DNA of 64,000 nucleotides from an unicellular cyanobacterium SU3 (lineage in GTDB: Bacteria > Cyanobacteriota > Cyanobacteriia > Cyanobacteriales > Microcystaceae): the NCBI GenBank assembly GCA_002172675.1, contig NETF01000051.1, forward strand, positions 1 through 64,000, written 5' to 3'. Every line of letters begins with the position of its first letter. The stretch's first letter is position 1. Below, one piece after another: positions 44,629 to 52,565 of the stretch. The notes beneath the pieces were generated by a model. It made no database searches. It saw only the letters and a list, made by a program, of their open reading frames with translations, and had not been told where the DNA came from. The position numbers and the translations under genes were made by a program.

Positions 44629-45207
44629 ATGGGAATTTCACTTAGTAAAGGTCAAAGAATTTCATTAGATAAAGCAAGTCCAGGGTTAAAAGCCGCCTTT
44701 GTCGGATTAGGATGGGATGTCAAAAAAGTCGATACTGGCAATGATTATGATCTCGATGTTTCTGTCTTTTTGTTAGGAGAAAATGAAAAGCTAATTTCTG
44801 ACAATCACCTCGTCTTTTATAATAACCTGAAAAGTCCTGATCCAGATCATTCTGTTGAACATATGGGAGATAATTTAACAGGGGAAGGAGAAGGAGATGA
44901 CGAAGTTATTTTAGTTAACTTTACCAAGATTCCTGATGAGGTTAAAAAAATCGTTTTTGTTGTCACCATTCACGAAGCAGATAAAAGACAACAAAATTTT
45001 GGTCAGATAGAAAACGCCTTTGTAAGATTGGTGGATGTGCAAACTAAAGATGAAGTCTTACGCTACGATTTAACCGAAGAATATTCCATCGAAACCGCCT
45101 TAATTATTGCAGAAATCTATAAAAAAGATGGAAAATGGCGCATGAGTGCGGTAGGTTCCGGTTACGAAGGAGGTTTACAAGCTATCCTCAATCGTTACTA
45201 TAACTAG
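44629..45207 (+). CDS. TerD-family calcium-binding stress protein, copy 2
   Basis: 192 residues, 91% identical to copy 1 by direct count (174 of 192). The calcium cluster is GNDYDLDVSVFLL and the second acidic run is LTGEGEGDDEVILV, closer to the family consensus than copy 1. Tandem duplicate 41 bases after it. Synonymous differences throughout show the two are not an assembly artefact. Likely oligomerises with its neighbours. Confidence 0.93.
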   Translation: MGISLSKGQRISLDKASPGLKAAFVGLGWDVKKVDTGNDYDLDVSVFLLGENEKLISDNHLVFYNNLKSPDPDHSVEHMGDNLTGEGEGDDEVILVNFTKIPDEVKKIVFVVTIHEADKRQQNFGQIENAFVRLVDVQTKDEVLRYDLTEEYSIETALIIAEIYKKDGKWRMSAVGSGYEGGLQAILNRYYN

Positions 45208-45218
45208 GAGAAAAAAGA

Positions 45219-45812
45219 ATGGCAATTAATCTTAAAAAAGGACAACGGATTAATCTTAAAAAAGAAGCCCCAGGACTCACTAAAGTAATGTGTGGTTTAG
45301 GGTGGGATGTGGCTGAATCAAAGGGACTTTTTGGTCTATTTAAAGGTAATGATTTTGATCTCGATGCGTCTGTTTTCTGCTTAACTAATAGGGAGAAACT
45401 CAAGAGTAAATCCGATGTCATTTACTTTGGCAACTTAAACCATTCTTCAGGAGGAATTACCCATTTAGGGGATAATTTAACAGGAGAAGGACAAGGGGAC
45501 GACGAACAAATCTTAGTGGATTTAACTAAAATTCCCGATGATATTGTTAAATTAGTTTTTGTGGTTAATATTTATAAAGCAAAGCAAAGACAACAAAGTT
45601 TTGGACAAGTTAAAAACGCCTTTGTTCGCCTAGTGAATCTCAGTAATAATAAAGAAATTGCTCGTTATAGTCTTCTCGGAGAAGAATATGACGGGAAAAC
45701 AAGTATGATTTTAGCCGAAGTTTACCGTAATAATGGAGAGTGGGAAATGGAAGCAGTCGGGAAAGGTTTAATGGCCAATGGATTGCAAGAAATGACTAAC
45801 GAGTATTATTAA
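45219..45812 (+). CDS. TerD-family protein, diverged copy 3
   Basis: 197 residues. It carries the TerD core (LKKGQRINLKKEAPGL, GNDFDLDASVFCL, LTGEGQGDDEQILVDLTKIP, ARYSLLGEEYDGKTSMILAE) but has an insert, ESKGLFGLFKGND, before the first acid cluster, and a different C-terminus (GLMANGLQEMTNEYY). It is therefore an older branch of the family, comparable to TerZ-like proteins. Starts 11 bases after copy 2; part of the same operon. Confidence 0.9.
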   Translation: MAINLKKGQRINLKKEAPGLTKVMCGLGWDVAESKGLFGLFKGNDFDLDASVFCLTNREKLKSKSDVIYFGNLNHSSGGITHLGDNLTGEGQGDDEQILVDLTKIPDDIVKLVFVVNIYKAKQRQQSFGQVKNAFVRLVNLSNNKEIARYSLLGEEYDGKTSMILAEVYRNNGEWEMEAVGKGLMANGLQEMTNEYY

Positions 45813-45820
45813 ATAAGGTA

Positions 45821-46441
45821 ATGAGCGAACAAATTTTTGATAAAAAAGCCTCTTTTTTTGATAGATGGGCCCCAAATTATGATCTTATTTTTACCACCAT
45901 TTTCTATCAATCTCTACACAAACAATTATTAGCTTATGTAACATTACCTCATTCATCTTTTGTGTTAGATTTAGGCTGTGGAACCGGTCGATTATTAAAT
46001 CGTTTAGCCCGAACTTTCCCTGATTTACAAGGAATGGGTGTTGATTTGTCCCCGCAAATGTTAAAAGAAGCGAGGGAAAAAAATCAGCATCATCCCCGTT
46101 TATTTTTTACTCAAGGAAATGCGGAATCTCTTCCTTGTGCAGAACATCAATTTGATGCAGTATTTAATACCATTAGTTTTCTGCATTATCCTAATCCGCA
46201 ACAAGTTTTTAGGGAAGTTAGTCGTGTTTTAAAACCCCAAGGACAATTTTATTTAGTGGATTACATACAACTTTATTCTTTAGATTCTATTCCCTTTTCT
46301 CCTGGTGGTATTAACTTCTATTCTCCTCAACAAAGAGAACAATTTGCAAATAATGCAGGATTAACCACTCAAGGACATTATTATTTATTAGGACGAGTTG
46401 TATTAAGTATTTTTGTTAAAAAAGATCATAACCTATTGTAA
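45821..46441 (+). CDS. Class I SAM-dependent methyltransferase
   Basis: 206 residues of UbiE/Methyltransf_11 type. SAM-binding motif I is FVLDLGCGTGRLL, followed by MGVDLSPQMLKEAREK and FDAVFNTISFLHY. Acceptor unknown. Begins 8 bases after the third terD gene, so it is the last gene of the five-gene operon. Its last codon (TTG) and stop (TAA) are part of repeat A at 46436-46464, which may also end the transcript. Confidence 0.87.
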   Translation: MSEQIFDKKASFFDRWAPNYDLIFTTIFYQSLHKQLLAYVTLPHSSFVLDLGCGTGRLLNRLARTFPDLQGMGVDLSPQMLKEAREKNQHHPRLFFTQGNAESLPCAEHQFDAVFNTISFLHYPNPQQVFREVSRVLKPQGQFYLVDYIQLYSLDSIPFSPGGINFYSPQQREQFANNAGLTTQGHYYLLGRVVLSIFVKKDHNLL

Positions 46442-46464
46442 GGTGGGCATTGCCCACCTTACAA
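46436..46464. repeat. Palindromic repeat, family A, overlapping a stop codon
   Basis: Near-perfect 29-base palindrome with core GGTGGGCATTGCCCACC. Its first bases supply the last Leu codon and TAA stop of the methyltransferase gene. Confidence 0.9.
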
Positions 46465-46524
46465 GGTTTTGGATTTTTCTCAATGTCCTAAATCGTAACC
46501 TGCGTTCGGGGTAAAGATGAAAAA

Positions 46525-47991
46525 TTAAACTGAATTAGCCCAATCTTTTGCCCAATTTAACGTTTGATGGACTTGTTTCGTGGTCAAAGATTCACAATAC
46601 AATCTTAAAACAGGTTCAGTACCACTAAAGCGAATGAGTAACCAACTACCATCGGTTAAACAGTATTTATAACCATCTTTTGTGTCACAATTTGTAACTG
46701 CTTGACCAGCAATTTCGGTTAATGGTTCTGTTTCTAAACGCTGTACTAATTTAGCCCGAACTTCCATATTAGCTAACGGTAAATCAATGCGGTCATAAGC
46801 ATTATAAAAGTCCGTTTTTTCTTGTAATTGACGATAGTATTGACCTAAATCTTTTTCACTTTCGACAACCGCTTCCAAAACGTATAATGCAGATAAAAGG
46901 GCATCCCGTTCAGGAATATGAGTTCCATAACCAATTCCTCCTGACTCTTCACCTCCGATTAAAACCTCAGCATTTAACATCCGATCTGCGATATACTTGT
47001 AACCAATAGGAGTCTCATGAATTGACAAATTATAAAGCTGTGCTAAACGGGGAATAATATCAGAACCACTGACGGTTTTAATGATTTCTCCTGTAAACCC
47101 TTTTCTCTTAGCTAAATGGTCAATTAAGATAGGGATTAAAATTTGAGAACTGAGAAAGTTTCCTTGTCCGTCCACTGCTGCAATACGATCGCTATCTCCA
47201 TCAAACACTAACCCGACTCTTATACTATCATCCCCTTGACTTGCAGCGGTTTTTATGCTGTTGAATAACTTACTAAGATAACGGGGTAACGGTTCCGGTG
47301 CGCCTCCTTCAAACAGGGGATCGCGATCGCCATTAATCTCCTCAATGGAACAGCCTAACAGTCGTTCTAACCCGGTGGCTGCCGCCCCGTGCATAACATC
47401 AGCAAACACTCTTAGTTTTCCTGACTTTATTGCGGATTGAATAGCGTTAATATCCACCTTTTGCCGTAAACCTTGACAGTAACTTTCCCAAGGGTCAAAA
47501 TGGCTCAAAGTGCCAGGAGAAGCGGAAAATTGAGGGGGATTAGGGAGTAATGCTTCAATTTGTTGCGTCACCGCAGGAGCAACCGAACCCCCGAAAGCCC
47601 CTTTAACCTTTAATCCTAAATATTTGGCCGGGTTATGACTAGCCGTTAAAACGATCGCCCCTAGAGCGTTTTGTGCCTTGGCTGCCCAACTCAAGGCAGG
47701 AGTTGGCGCATAAGACTGGGATAAAATGACATTGTATCCTGCTTCGAGCATCGCCTCGGCAGCCACTTGGGCAAACTCTTCGGCTAAGAAACGGCGATCA
47801 TATCCCACGATAACTGTGCGATCTCGAAGAGATCCGCCTTGCGGTGCGCTAGCAGAAGCACCGTAATTTTCTTCTAAAATTTTAGCAGCTAAAGGAGCCA
47901 GTAAAGCCACTCTTTCAAAGGTAAAATCGGCTGCAATGACTCCACGCCAGCCATCAGTACCAAATTTTATCGGATTTTGAGTAAAAGCCAT
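46525..47991 (-). CDS. Phosphoglucomutase/phosphomannomutase with a repeat-derived insert
   Basis: 488 residues of the alpha-D-phosphohexomutase family. Catalytic Ser loop IVLTASHNPAKYL, metal loop DGDSDRIA and sugar-binding GGEESGGIG are intact, as is the phosphate-binding RFSGTEP near the end. It interconverts 1- and 6-phosphates of glucose or mannose. Between EENYG and TVIVGYDRR (about 45-59) lies ASASAPQGGSLRDR, encoded by a copy of repeat C (47818-47849), in frame. The insert is at a surface loop before the active site, so the enzyme probably still works. Confidence 0.93.
   Translation of the reverse strand: MAFTQNPIKFGTDGWRGVIAADFTFERVALLAPLAAKILEENYGASASAPQGGSLRDRTVIVGYDRRFLAEEFAQVAAEAMLEAGYNVILSQSYAPTPALSWAAKAQNALGAIVLTASHNPAKYLGLKVKGAFGGSVAPAVTQQIEALLPNPPQFSASPGTLSHFDPWESYCQGLRQKVDINAIQSAIKSGKLRVFADVMHGAAATGLERLLGCSIEEINGDRDPLFEGGAPEPLPRYLSKLFNSIKTAASQGDDSIRVGLVFDGDSDRIAAVDGQGNFLSSQILIPILIDHLAKRKGFTGEIIKTVSGSDIIPRLAQLYNLSIHETPIGYKYIADRMLNAEVLIGGEESGGIGYGTHIPERDALLSALYVLEAVVESEKDLGQYYRQLQEKTDFYNAYDRIDLPLANMEVRAKLVQRLETEPLTEIAGQAVTNCDTKDGYKYCLTDGSWLLIRFSGTEPVLRLYCESLTTKQVHQTLNWAKDWANSV
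47818..47849. repeat. Short repeat, family C, inside a coding region
   Basis: 32 bases matching 43153-43184 with one mismatch. On the minus strand it encodes SAPQGGSLRDR within the phosphohexomutase. Confidence 0.85.
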
Positions 47992-48020
47992 AGGAATGAT
48001 TATAAATTTTCACCCTATAT

Positions 48021-48052
48021 TATCAGTTAGCAGTGAACAGTTACCAGTCATC
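48021..48052. repeat. CAGTTAGCAGTGAACAGTTACC-type simple repeat
   Basis: Related to 12319-12352. It covers the end of the PhnD-like gene, supplying its final codons and stop (48041-48043). Confidence 0.55.
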
Positions 48053-48991
48053 ATTAGAATTAGAGTTAATAAGAGGACGAATCTCTTGAAAAATATCAGT
48101 TTTATTATCAGGTAATTTGCTAAATTTAGTGGTTTGTTCAAATTGTTCTAAAATTATTTTCCCTGAGTCAGTTTGGTTCATTTGTAAGAGAATTTTTTTC
48201 AGTCTAGTTACTTTATTTTCAGATAAGGTAGGAGAAATTATAGCCAGATGTCGAGGAACGGATTTTGTTTCCCCAATGATAATAAATTGCTGTCGGGTTT
48301 CTTCGGGGAGTTGTTGAAAATCAACTGAACCCATTGCCATCGCATCAACCCGGCCACTGACTACCCATTGTAAAGAATTGTTATCGTTGTTACTAAAAAT
48401 ATAGGTTGTCTTATCTTCAGAGAAAGATTGAGACGCAGACTTTTTTTCTCTTAAAATTAATCCTTGTTCTTTTAAATAATTATAGGGAAGCATATACCCT
48501 GATGTAGAAAAGTTTTCTTCAAAGGCAATTGTTTTTCCTTGTAGATCATTAATTTGTTTAATGCCTTTATTACGAAGAGTAATAATCACACTTTTATAAG
48601 AAGAAACGCCTCCTTTCCAGCGAATTAAAATTACTCTACTACCAGATGCTTGACTCACTAAAAAAGCAGGATAAGGACTATCAAAATATAATTCAACTTT
48701 TCCAGACTTTAGCCAATTGGCCATCGTTTCCATATCAGGGGCAACTTCAACTTTTCCAGTTTTCTTTTTATCTCCATTTAATTGCTCAGTTAAATAATCA
48801 GCTAAAGGTTGAAAGTTTTCAAAAACTTCGGTTGGATCGTCAGAAATTTCCCCTAAAATAACTGAGGTTGATGGCATTGTCAGAGAAACATTTGAAAGCG
48901 ATGAATTAAGGCATTTTTGCTGACAACTGATTAACAATGACACCATTAACAAACTCATGATTTTACTCAAACATTGCGTTAACATAATCAT
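48041..48991 (-). CDS. PhnD-like phosphate/phosphonate-type binding lipoprotein
   Basis: 316 residues from ATG 48991; an ATG at 48958 is also possible. A short signal ends in a lipobox (LMVSLLISCQQK, acylated Cys about residue 23). The mature protein has SBP family marks ILGEISDDPTEVFENFQPLADYL, VELYFDSPYPAFLVSQASGSRVILI and LQGKTIAFEENFSTSGYMLPYNYL (read in parts). It binds a small oxyanion or similar ligand outside the cell. Its start overlaps the stop of the GGDEF-EAL gene by 29 bases, implying translational coupling, while no permease or ATPase is near. Confidence 0.82.
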   Translation of the reverse strand: MIMLTQCLSKIMSLLMVSLLISCQQKCLNSSLSNVSLTMPSTSVILGEISDDPTEVFENFQPLADYLTEQLNGDKKKTGKVEVAPDMETMANWLKSGKVELYFDSPYPAFLVSQASGSRVILIRWKGGVSSYKSVIITLRNKGIKQINDLQGKTIAFEENFSTSGYMLPYNYLKEQGLILREKKSASQSFSEDKTTYIFSNNDNNSLQWVVSGRVDAMAMGSVDFQQLPEETRQQFIIIGETKSVPRHLAIISPTLSENKVTRLKKILLQMNQTDSGKIILEQFEQTTKFSKLPDNKTDIFQEIRPLINSNSNDDW

Positions 48992-51071
48992 TGATTTTCC
49001 AATTTAAAGAAGAAGATTCAAATAAAGCATAAAGAATTTGCTCGACCAAGTTTTTATTTAACGGTTTAGAAAAGATAAATCCTTGAGCATAATCAACTCC
49101 CAACGATTGAATTAAATCAAATTGTTCAGAGGTTTCAATGCCTTCTGCTAAAGTTTGCATCCCTAAAATATTACCAAGTTTTATAATCGCTTCAATAATC
49201 CTAAATTCCGTGGGATTTGATTCTAGTTTGCTAACAAAACTCCGATCTATTTTTAGAATATCAATCGGTAATTGTTGAAGATAGTTCAGGGAAGAATAGC
49301 CCGTTCCAAAGTCATCAATAGAGATTGTTACCCCTAGTTTTTGCAAACATTGTAACTTAAAAGCAGCAGATTCAATATTATTCATAATCACTGTTTCAGT
49401 AATTTCTAAATTTAATTGACTCGCTTTAATTCGATTATGTTCTAAAATTCTTTTAATATTTTCAACAAAATCAGTTTGATTCAGTTGATAACTGGAGATA
49501 TTGACGCTTATTTTTAATGGTTTTGGAAATGGAAAATGATTTTGCCAAATACTAATTTGCTGACAAGCTTCTTCCAGTACCCATTGTCCTAAAGGAACAA
49601 TTAATCCTGTTTCTTCAGCAATGGGAATAAAGGTTGACGGAGACATCCAGCCTTGAGTGGGATGTTGCCATCTTAATAATGCTTCAAAACCAATTAATTG
49701 AGAATTTTTACAGGAAATAATGGGTTGATAATATAGATAAAATTCTTGATTTTTTAACGCTTTTCTCAGGCTGGTTTCAACTTCTAATCGTTTTAATGCT
49801 TGACTGTGCATTATGGGTTGAAAAATAGCATATTGAGCTTTTCCTTGTTGTTTGGCATGATACATTGTAATATCAGAATCTCGTAATAAATCATCAGCAT
49901 TTTTATGATTGTTTTGACTAATAACAATCCCAATACTCATGGTAATGACTAATTGCCGATTATCTAAACTTAAGGGTTCACTCATTTGTTTTAAAATGCG
50001 CTCGGCAATTTGCTTTACTTCTTCAATATCACTTAAATTTTTAATTAAAATAACAAATTCGTCCCCTCCTAAACGCGCTGCAATATCATTTTTTCTTATA
50101 CACAAGTCCAGGCGTTGAGCAATATTAATTAAAACTTGATCACCAACATCATGACCTAAACTATCATTAATTACTTTAAAGCGATCGCAGTCTAAAAAAA
50201 GAAGAGCAAAATTATAATTATTATTAGCTTTTTTCTGCTCTATTTCCCCTTCTATTTCTTGAAGAATATAAATGCGATTAGCTAAACCCGTCAAATTATC
50301 ATGAAAAAGATCATGTTGTAATTTAGCGTTCTTGTCTTGACATTTTTTGATAGTTTCTTCTAACCAGTCACTCATTTGGTTGAATTCTTTAGCCAACAAA
50401 GAAAATTCATCTTTGTTTTTTAAATTAATTCGATAACTAAAATTACCTTCTGTTATATGACGGGTTGCTTTAATTAAATCATGAAGAGGAACCGTTAAAG
50501 AATGACTAATAAAAAGAGCAATAAGAATACCGCTAGAACCAGCTACAATAGCAATTAATAAACCTTGAAAGCGTACAGTCGCAATTTTTTCTTTTAAAGG
50601 CTTTTGGGAAAGTTCAATGGCGATCGCCCCTACAGTTGTTTGCCCAAATATAACAGGTTTTGCTACTACTAAATAATCATTATCTTGCTGGTAAATAATG
50701 CTTTGATTGTTAATAATCTTTTTACCAAAGCCATTAGGTTTAGTGTCTAAAGGTAAATATTCCTCTGTTGACTCGACTAATAGCCTGCCTTCTGCATCAA
50801 AAACAGAAACAGTTTCGATAACGGCTTGATGTTTATTAAATTGTTGTACTAATTTAGCAATAGTATTTATATCCAAAGAATATATAGAGTTGCGAAGTAG
50901 AACATCAATGGAATCTAAAAATAATTCTCCTTGTTCTTTGATATGATTTTGATGATAGTTTTGTTCTTTTTTGATAGATAAAAAAGTTAAACTACCCGTT
51001 ATTCCTATGATAATAATGGTTATTGATAAGGTTAATTTTGTTCTTAAGGAAAAAAGATTGAACATTGCCAA
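48963..51071 (-). CDS. Membrane GGDEF-EAL protein (c-di-GMP turnover)
   Basis: 702 residues. One membrane segment (about 9-28), an external domain of ~125 residues (VSVFDAEGRLLVESTEEYLP), a second segment (170-190) and a HAMP domain (~190-245) precede GGDEF (RLGGDEFVIL, ~345) and EAL (GFEALLRWQHP, ~465). GGDEF is intact, so it may be a cyclase; EAL shows the key E, and also NISSYQLNQ, DDFGTGYSSL and KIDRSFV, so it may also hydrolyse c-di-GMP. HAMP transmits an external signal. The downstream PhnD-like lipoprotein is the likely sensor partner. Confidence 0.93.
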   Translation of the reverse strand: MAMFNLFSLRTKLTLSITIIIIGITGSLTFLSIKKEQNYHQNHIKEQGELFLDSIDVLLRNSIYSLDINTIAKLVQQFNKHQAVIETVSVFDAEGRLLVESTEEYLPLDTKPNGFGKKIINNQSIIYQQDNDYLVVAKPVIFGQTTVGAIAIELSQKPLKEKIATVRFQGLLIAIVAGSSGILIALFISHSLTVPLHDLIKATRHITEGNFSYRINLKNKDEFSLLAKEFNQMSDWLEETIKKCQDKNAKLQHDLFHDNLTGLANRIYILQEIEGEIEQKKANNNYNFALLFLDCDRFKVINDSLGHDVGDQVLINIAQRLDLCIRKNDIAARLGGDEFVILIKNLSDIEEVKQIAERILKQMSEPLSLDNRQLVITMSIGIVISQNNHKNADDLLRDSDITMYHAKQQGKAQYAIFQPIMHSQALKRLEVETSLRKALKNQEFYLYYQPIISCKNSQLIGFEALLRWQHPTQGWMSPSTFIPIAEETGLIVPLGQWVLEEACQQISIWQNHFPFPKPLKISVNISSYQLNQTDFVENIKRILEHNRIKASQLNLEITETVIMNNIESAAFKLQCLQKLGVTISIDDFGTGYSSLNYLQQLPIDILKIDRSFVSKLESNPTEFRIIEAIIKLGNILGMQTLAEGIETSEQFDLIQSLGVDYAQGFIFSKPLNKNLVEQILYALFESSSLNWKINDYVNAMFE

Positions 51072-51243
51072 TGATTAACATTTAATAATATGAACTTAAT
51101 GTGTACTTAAATATATAATTGAAGCTATTAATATAATAAGCTGATCCTTGATCATCCTATGTGAGAGTAGTCACATCCAGCTAAAGGAAATGATTAATGA
51201 TAAGATCAGATTAGGCTAATATTAACGCAGAAATTAAGCACAG

Positions 51244-52113
51244 ATGACAGTAAAACCAGAATGGTTACGGGTAAAAGCTCCTCAATGGCAAAGAGTAGGA
51301 AGTGTTAAAGAAATATTACGAGATTTAGGATTAAATACGGTATGTGAAGAAGCCTCTTGTCCCAATATTGGGGAATGCTTTAATGTAGGGACAGCAACTT
51401 TCTTGATTATGGGGCCAGCTTGTACTCGCGCTTGTCCTTACTGTGATATTGATTTTGAGAAAAAACCCTTACCATTAGACCCCCAAGAACCCTTAAACTT
51501 AGCTGAAGCGGTGCGTCGTTTGCGTCTTAATCATGTGGTGATTACATCAGTTAACCGTGATGATTTGCCAGACGGTGGGGCTTCTCAATTTGTACGCTGT
51601 ATTGAGGCTATTCGTCAAGTTTCTCCTAATACCACCATTGAGGTGTTAATTCCTGATTTATGTGGCAACTGGGAAGCATTAGAGATAATTTTACAGGCTA
51701 AACCAGAAGTGCTTAATCATAATACGGAGACGGTTTCCCGTTTGTATCGTCGGGTTCGTCCTCAAGGAGATTATCAGCGATCGCTTTTATTATTGCAACA
51801 AGCCAAAACGTTAGCCCCTCAACTCTATACGAAGTCTGGCATTATGGTGGGGTTAGGGGAAACGGATGCAGAAGTACGTCAAGTGATGGAAGATTTAAGA
51901 GCCGTCGATTGTGATATTTTGACCCTAGGACAGTATTTACAACCCTCTGCTAAACACTTAGGGGTTAAAGCGTTTGTGACTCCTGAAACCTTTGAAGCTT
52001 GGCAAGAATTTGGGGAATCTATCGGCTTTTTACAAGTGGTTTCTTCTCCATTAACCCGTAGTTCTTATCATGCAGAACAAGTTCGAGAATTGATGACCCG
52101 ATATCCTCGGTAA
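51244..52113 (+). CDS. lipA: Lipoyl synthase
   Basis: 289 residues. A radical-SAM enzyme that inserts two sulfurs into protein-bound octanoate. Auxiliary cluster Cys residues are in [13 protein letters not shown], and the radical-SAM CxxxCxxC is [11 protein letters not shown]. Further family stretches are [16 protein letters not shown] and [15 protein letters not shown], and the C-terminal RSSYHAEQ contains the conserved Ser-Ser. Soluble. Single gene with a short promoter region after the divergent GGDEF gene; some cyanobacteria have two lipA copies. Confidence 0.96.
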   Translation: MTVKPEWLRVKAPQWQRVGSVKEILRDLGLNTVCEEASCPNIGECFNVGTATFLIMGPACTRACPYCDIDFEKKPLPLDPQEPLNLAEAVRRLRLNHVVITSVNRDDLPDGGASQFVRCIEAIRQVSPNTTIEVLIPDLCGNWEALEIILQAKPEVLNHNTETVSRLYRRVRPQGDYQRSLLLLQQAKTLAPQLYTKSGIMVGLGETDAEVRQVMEDLRAVDCDILTLGQYLQPSAKHLGVKAFVTPETFEAWQEFGESIGFLQVVSSPLTRSSYHAEQVRELMTRYPR

Positions 52114-52165
52114 GTTTCAAGCATCAAAATATAATTATCATTAATCTTTAAGCTAGGAAGAAAAA

Positions 52166-52270
52166 ATGATGGAAAAAGTCATTCAATTACACATACAAAA
52201 GTTACCTGAAGGCTTTTATTTAGCAACCTCTGATGACTTATTAAAAGTATTGATGAATATAATCATCTAA
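52166..52270 (+). pseudogene. Truncated HicB-like antitoxin remnant
   Basis: 34 residues, MMEKVIQLHIQKLPEGFYLA followed by TSDDLLKVLMNIII. The first 25 residues match the start of HicB antitoxins (IxxLPEGxYLATSDDL), but the sequence then ends in nonsense where the family continues with PGLVVQG. No hicA gene follows. A decayed antitoxin gene is the simplest reading. Confidence 0.5.
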
Positions 52271-52408
52271 ATAACTTAATGAGGAAGTTTCTTGTAATAA
52301 TTCTTTTTCTTTATTCATTTTTTCTTTTACAGAATCATCATGAGTCATTTGTCTTTGTTTGGTAATAGAGACGTTAGGCTGCAACCATTTAGGCAAGGTC
52401 AGATTCAC
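52241..52408 (-). CDS. Small hypothetical protein, 55 residues, GTG start
   Basis: GTG at 52408 with AGAGGA (52418-52423) as ribosome site eight bases before it, unusually good for this genome. The frame reads MNLTLPKWLQPNVSITKQRQ then helical, charged sequence with LQETSSLSYLDDYIHQYF to TAA at 52241. The good start and ordered sequence support a real gene; family not recognised. Its end overlaps the HicB-like remnant on the other strand. Confidence 0.5.
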   Translation of the reverse strand: MNLTLPKWLQPNVSITKQRQMTHDDSVKEKMNKEKELLQETSSLSYLDDYIHQYF

Positions 52409-52503
52409 GATGATATCCTCTTTAATAAGCTTAAGTTACAGCTTAGGGGTAAACCGATGACTAACGCGCCCCCCTAATGACTCATCCGAATGGGTGAATT
52501 ATA

Positions 52504-52535
52504 AAAAAATCCTGACCGATATAGTTTCGATCAGG
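52504..52535 (-). terminator. Terminator downstream of fusA
   Basis: CCTGACCG (52511-52518) pairs with CGATCAGG (52528-52535), one G-T pair. On the minus strand the hairpin is followed by ATTTTTTT, 31-62 bases past the fusA stop. Confidence 0.75.
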
Positions 52536-52565
52536 AAGAACATAATAAATGTCAACGAGAAGAGT

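Noticed and set aside
44009-45207. Assembly duplication of terD
   Set aside because: Differences at many synonymous and 18 amino-acid positions show true paralogues.
43269-46441. Ter operon as an anti-phage system
   Set aside because: TerD proteins are sometimes discussed in this role, but no terB/terC, nuclease or known defence gene is adjacent; kept as a stress-type operon only.
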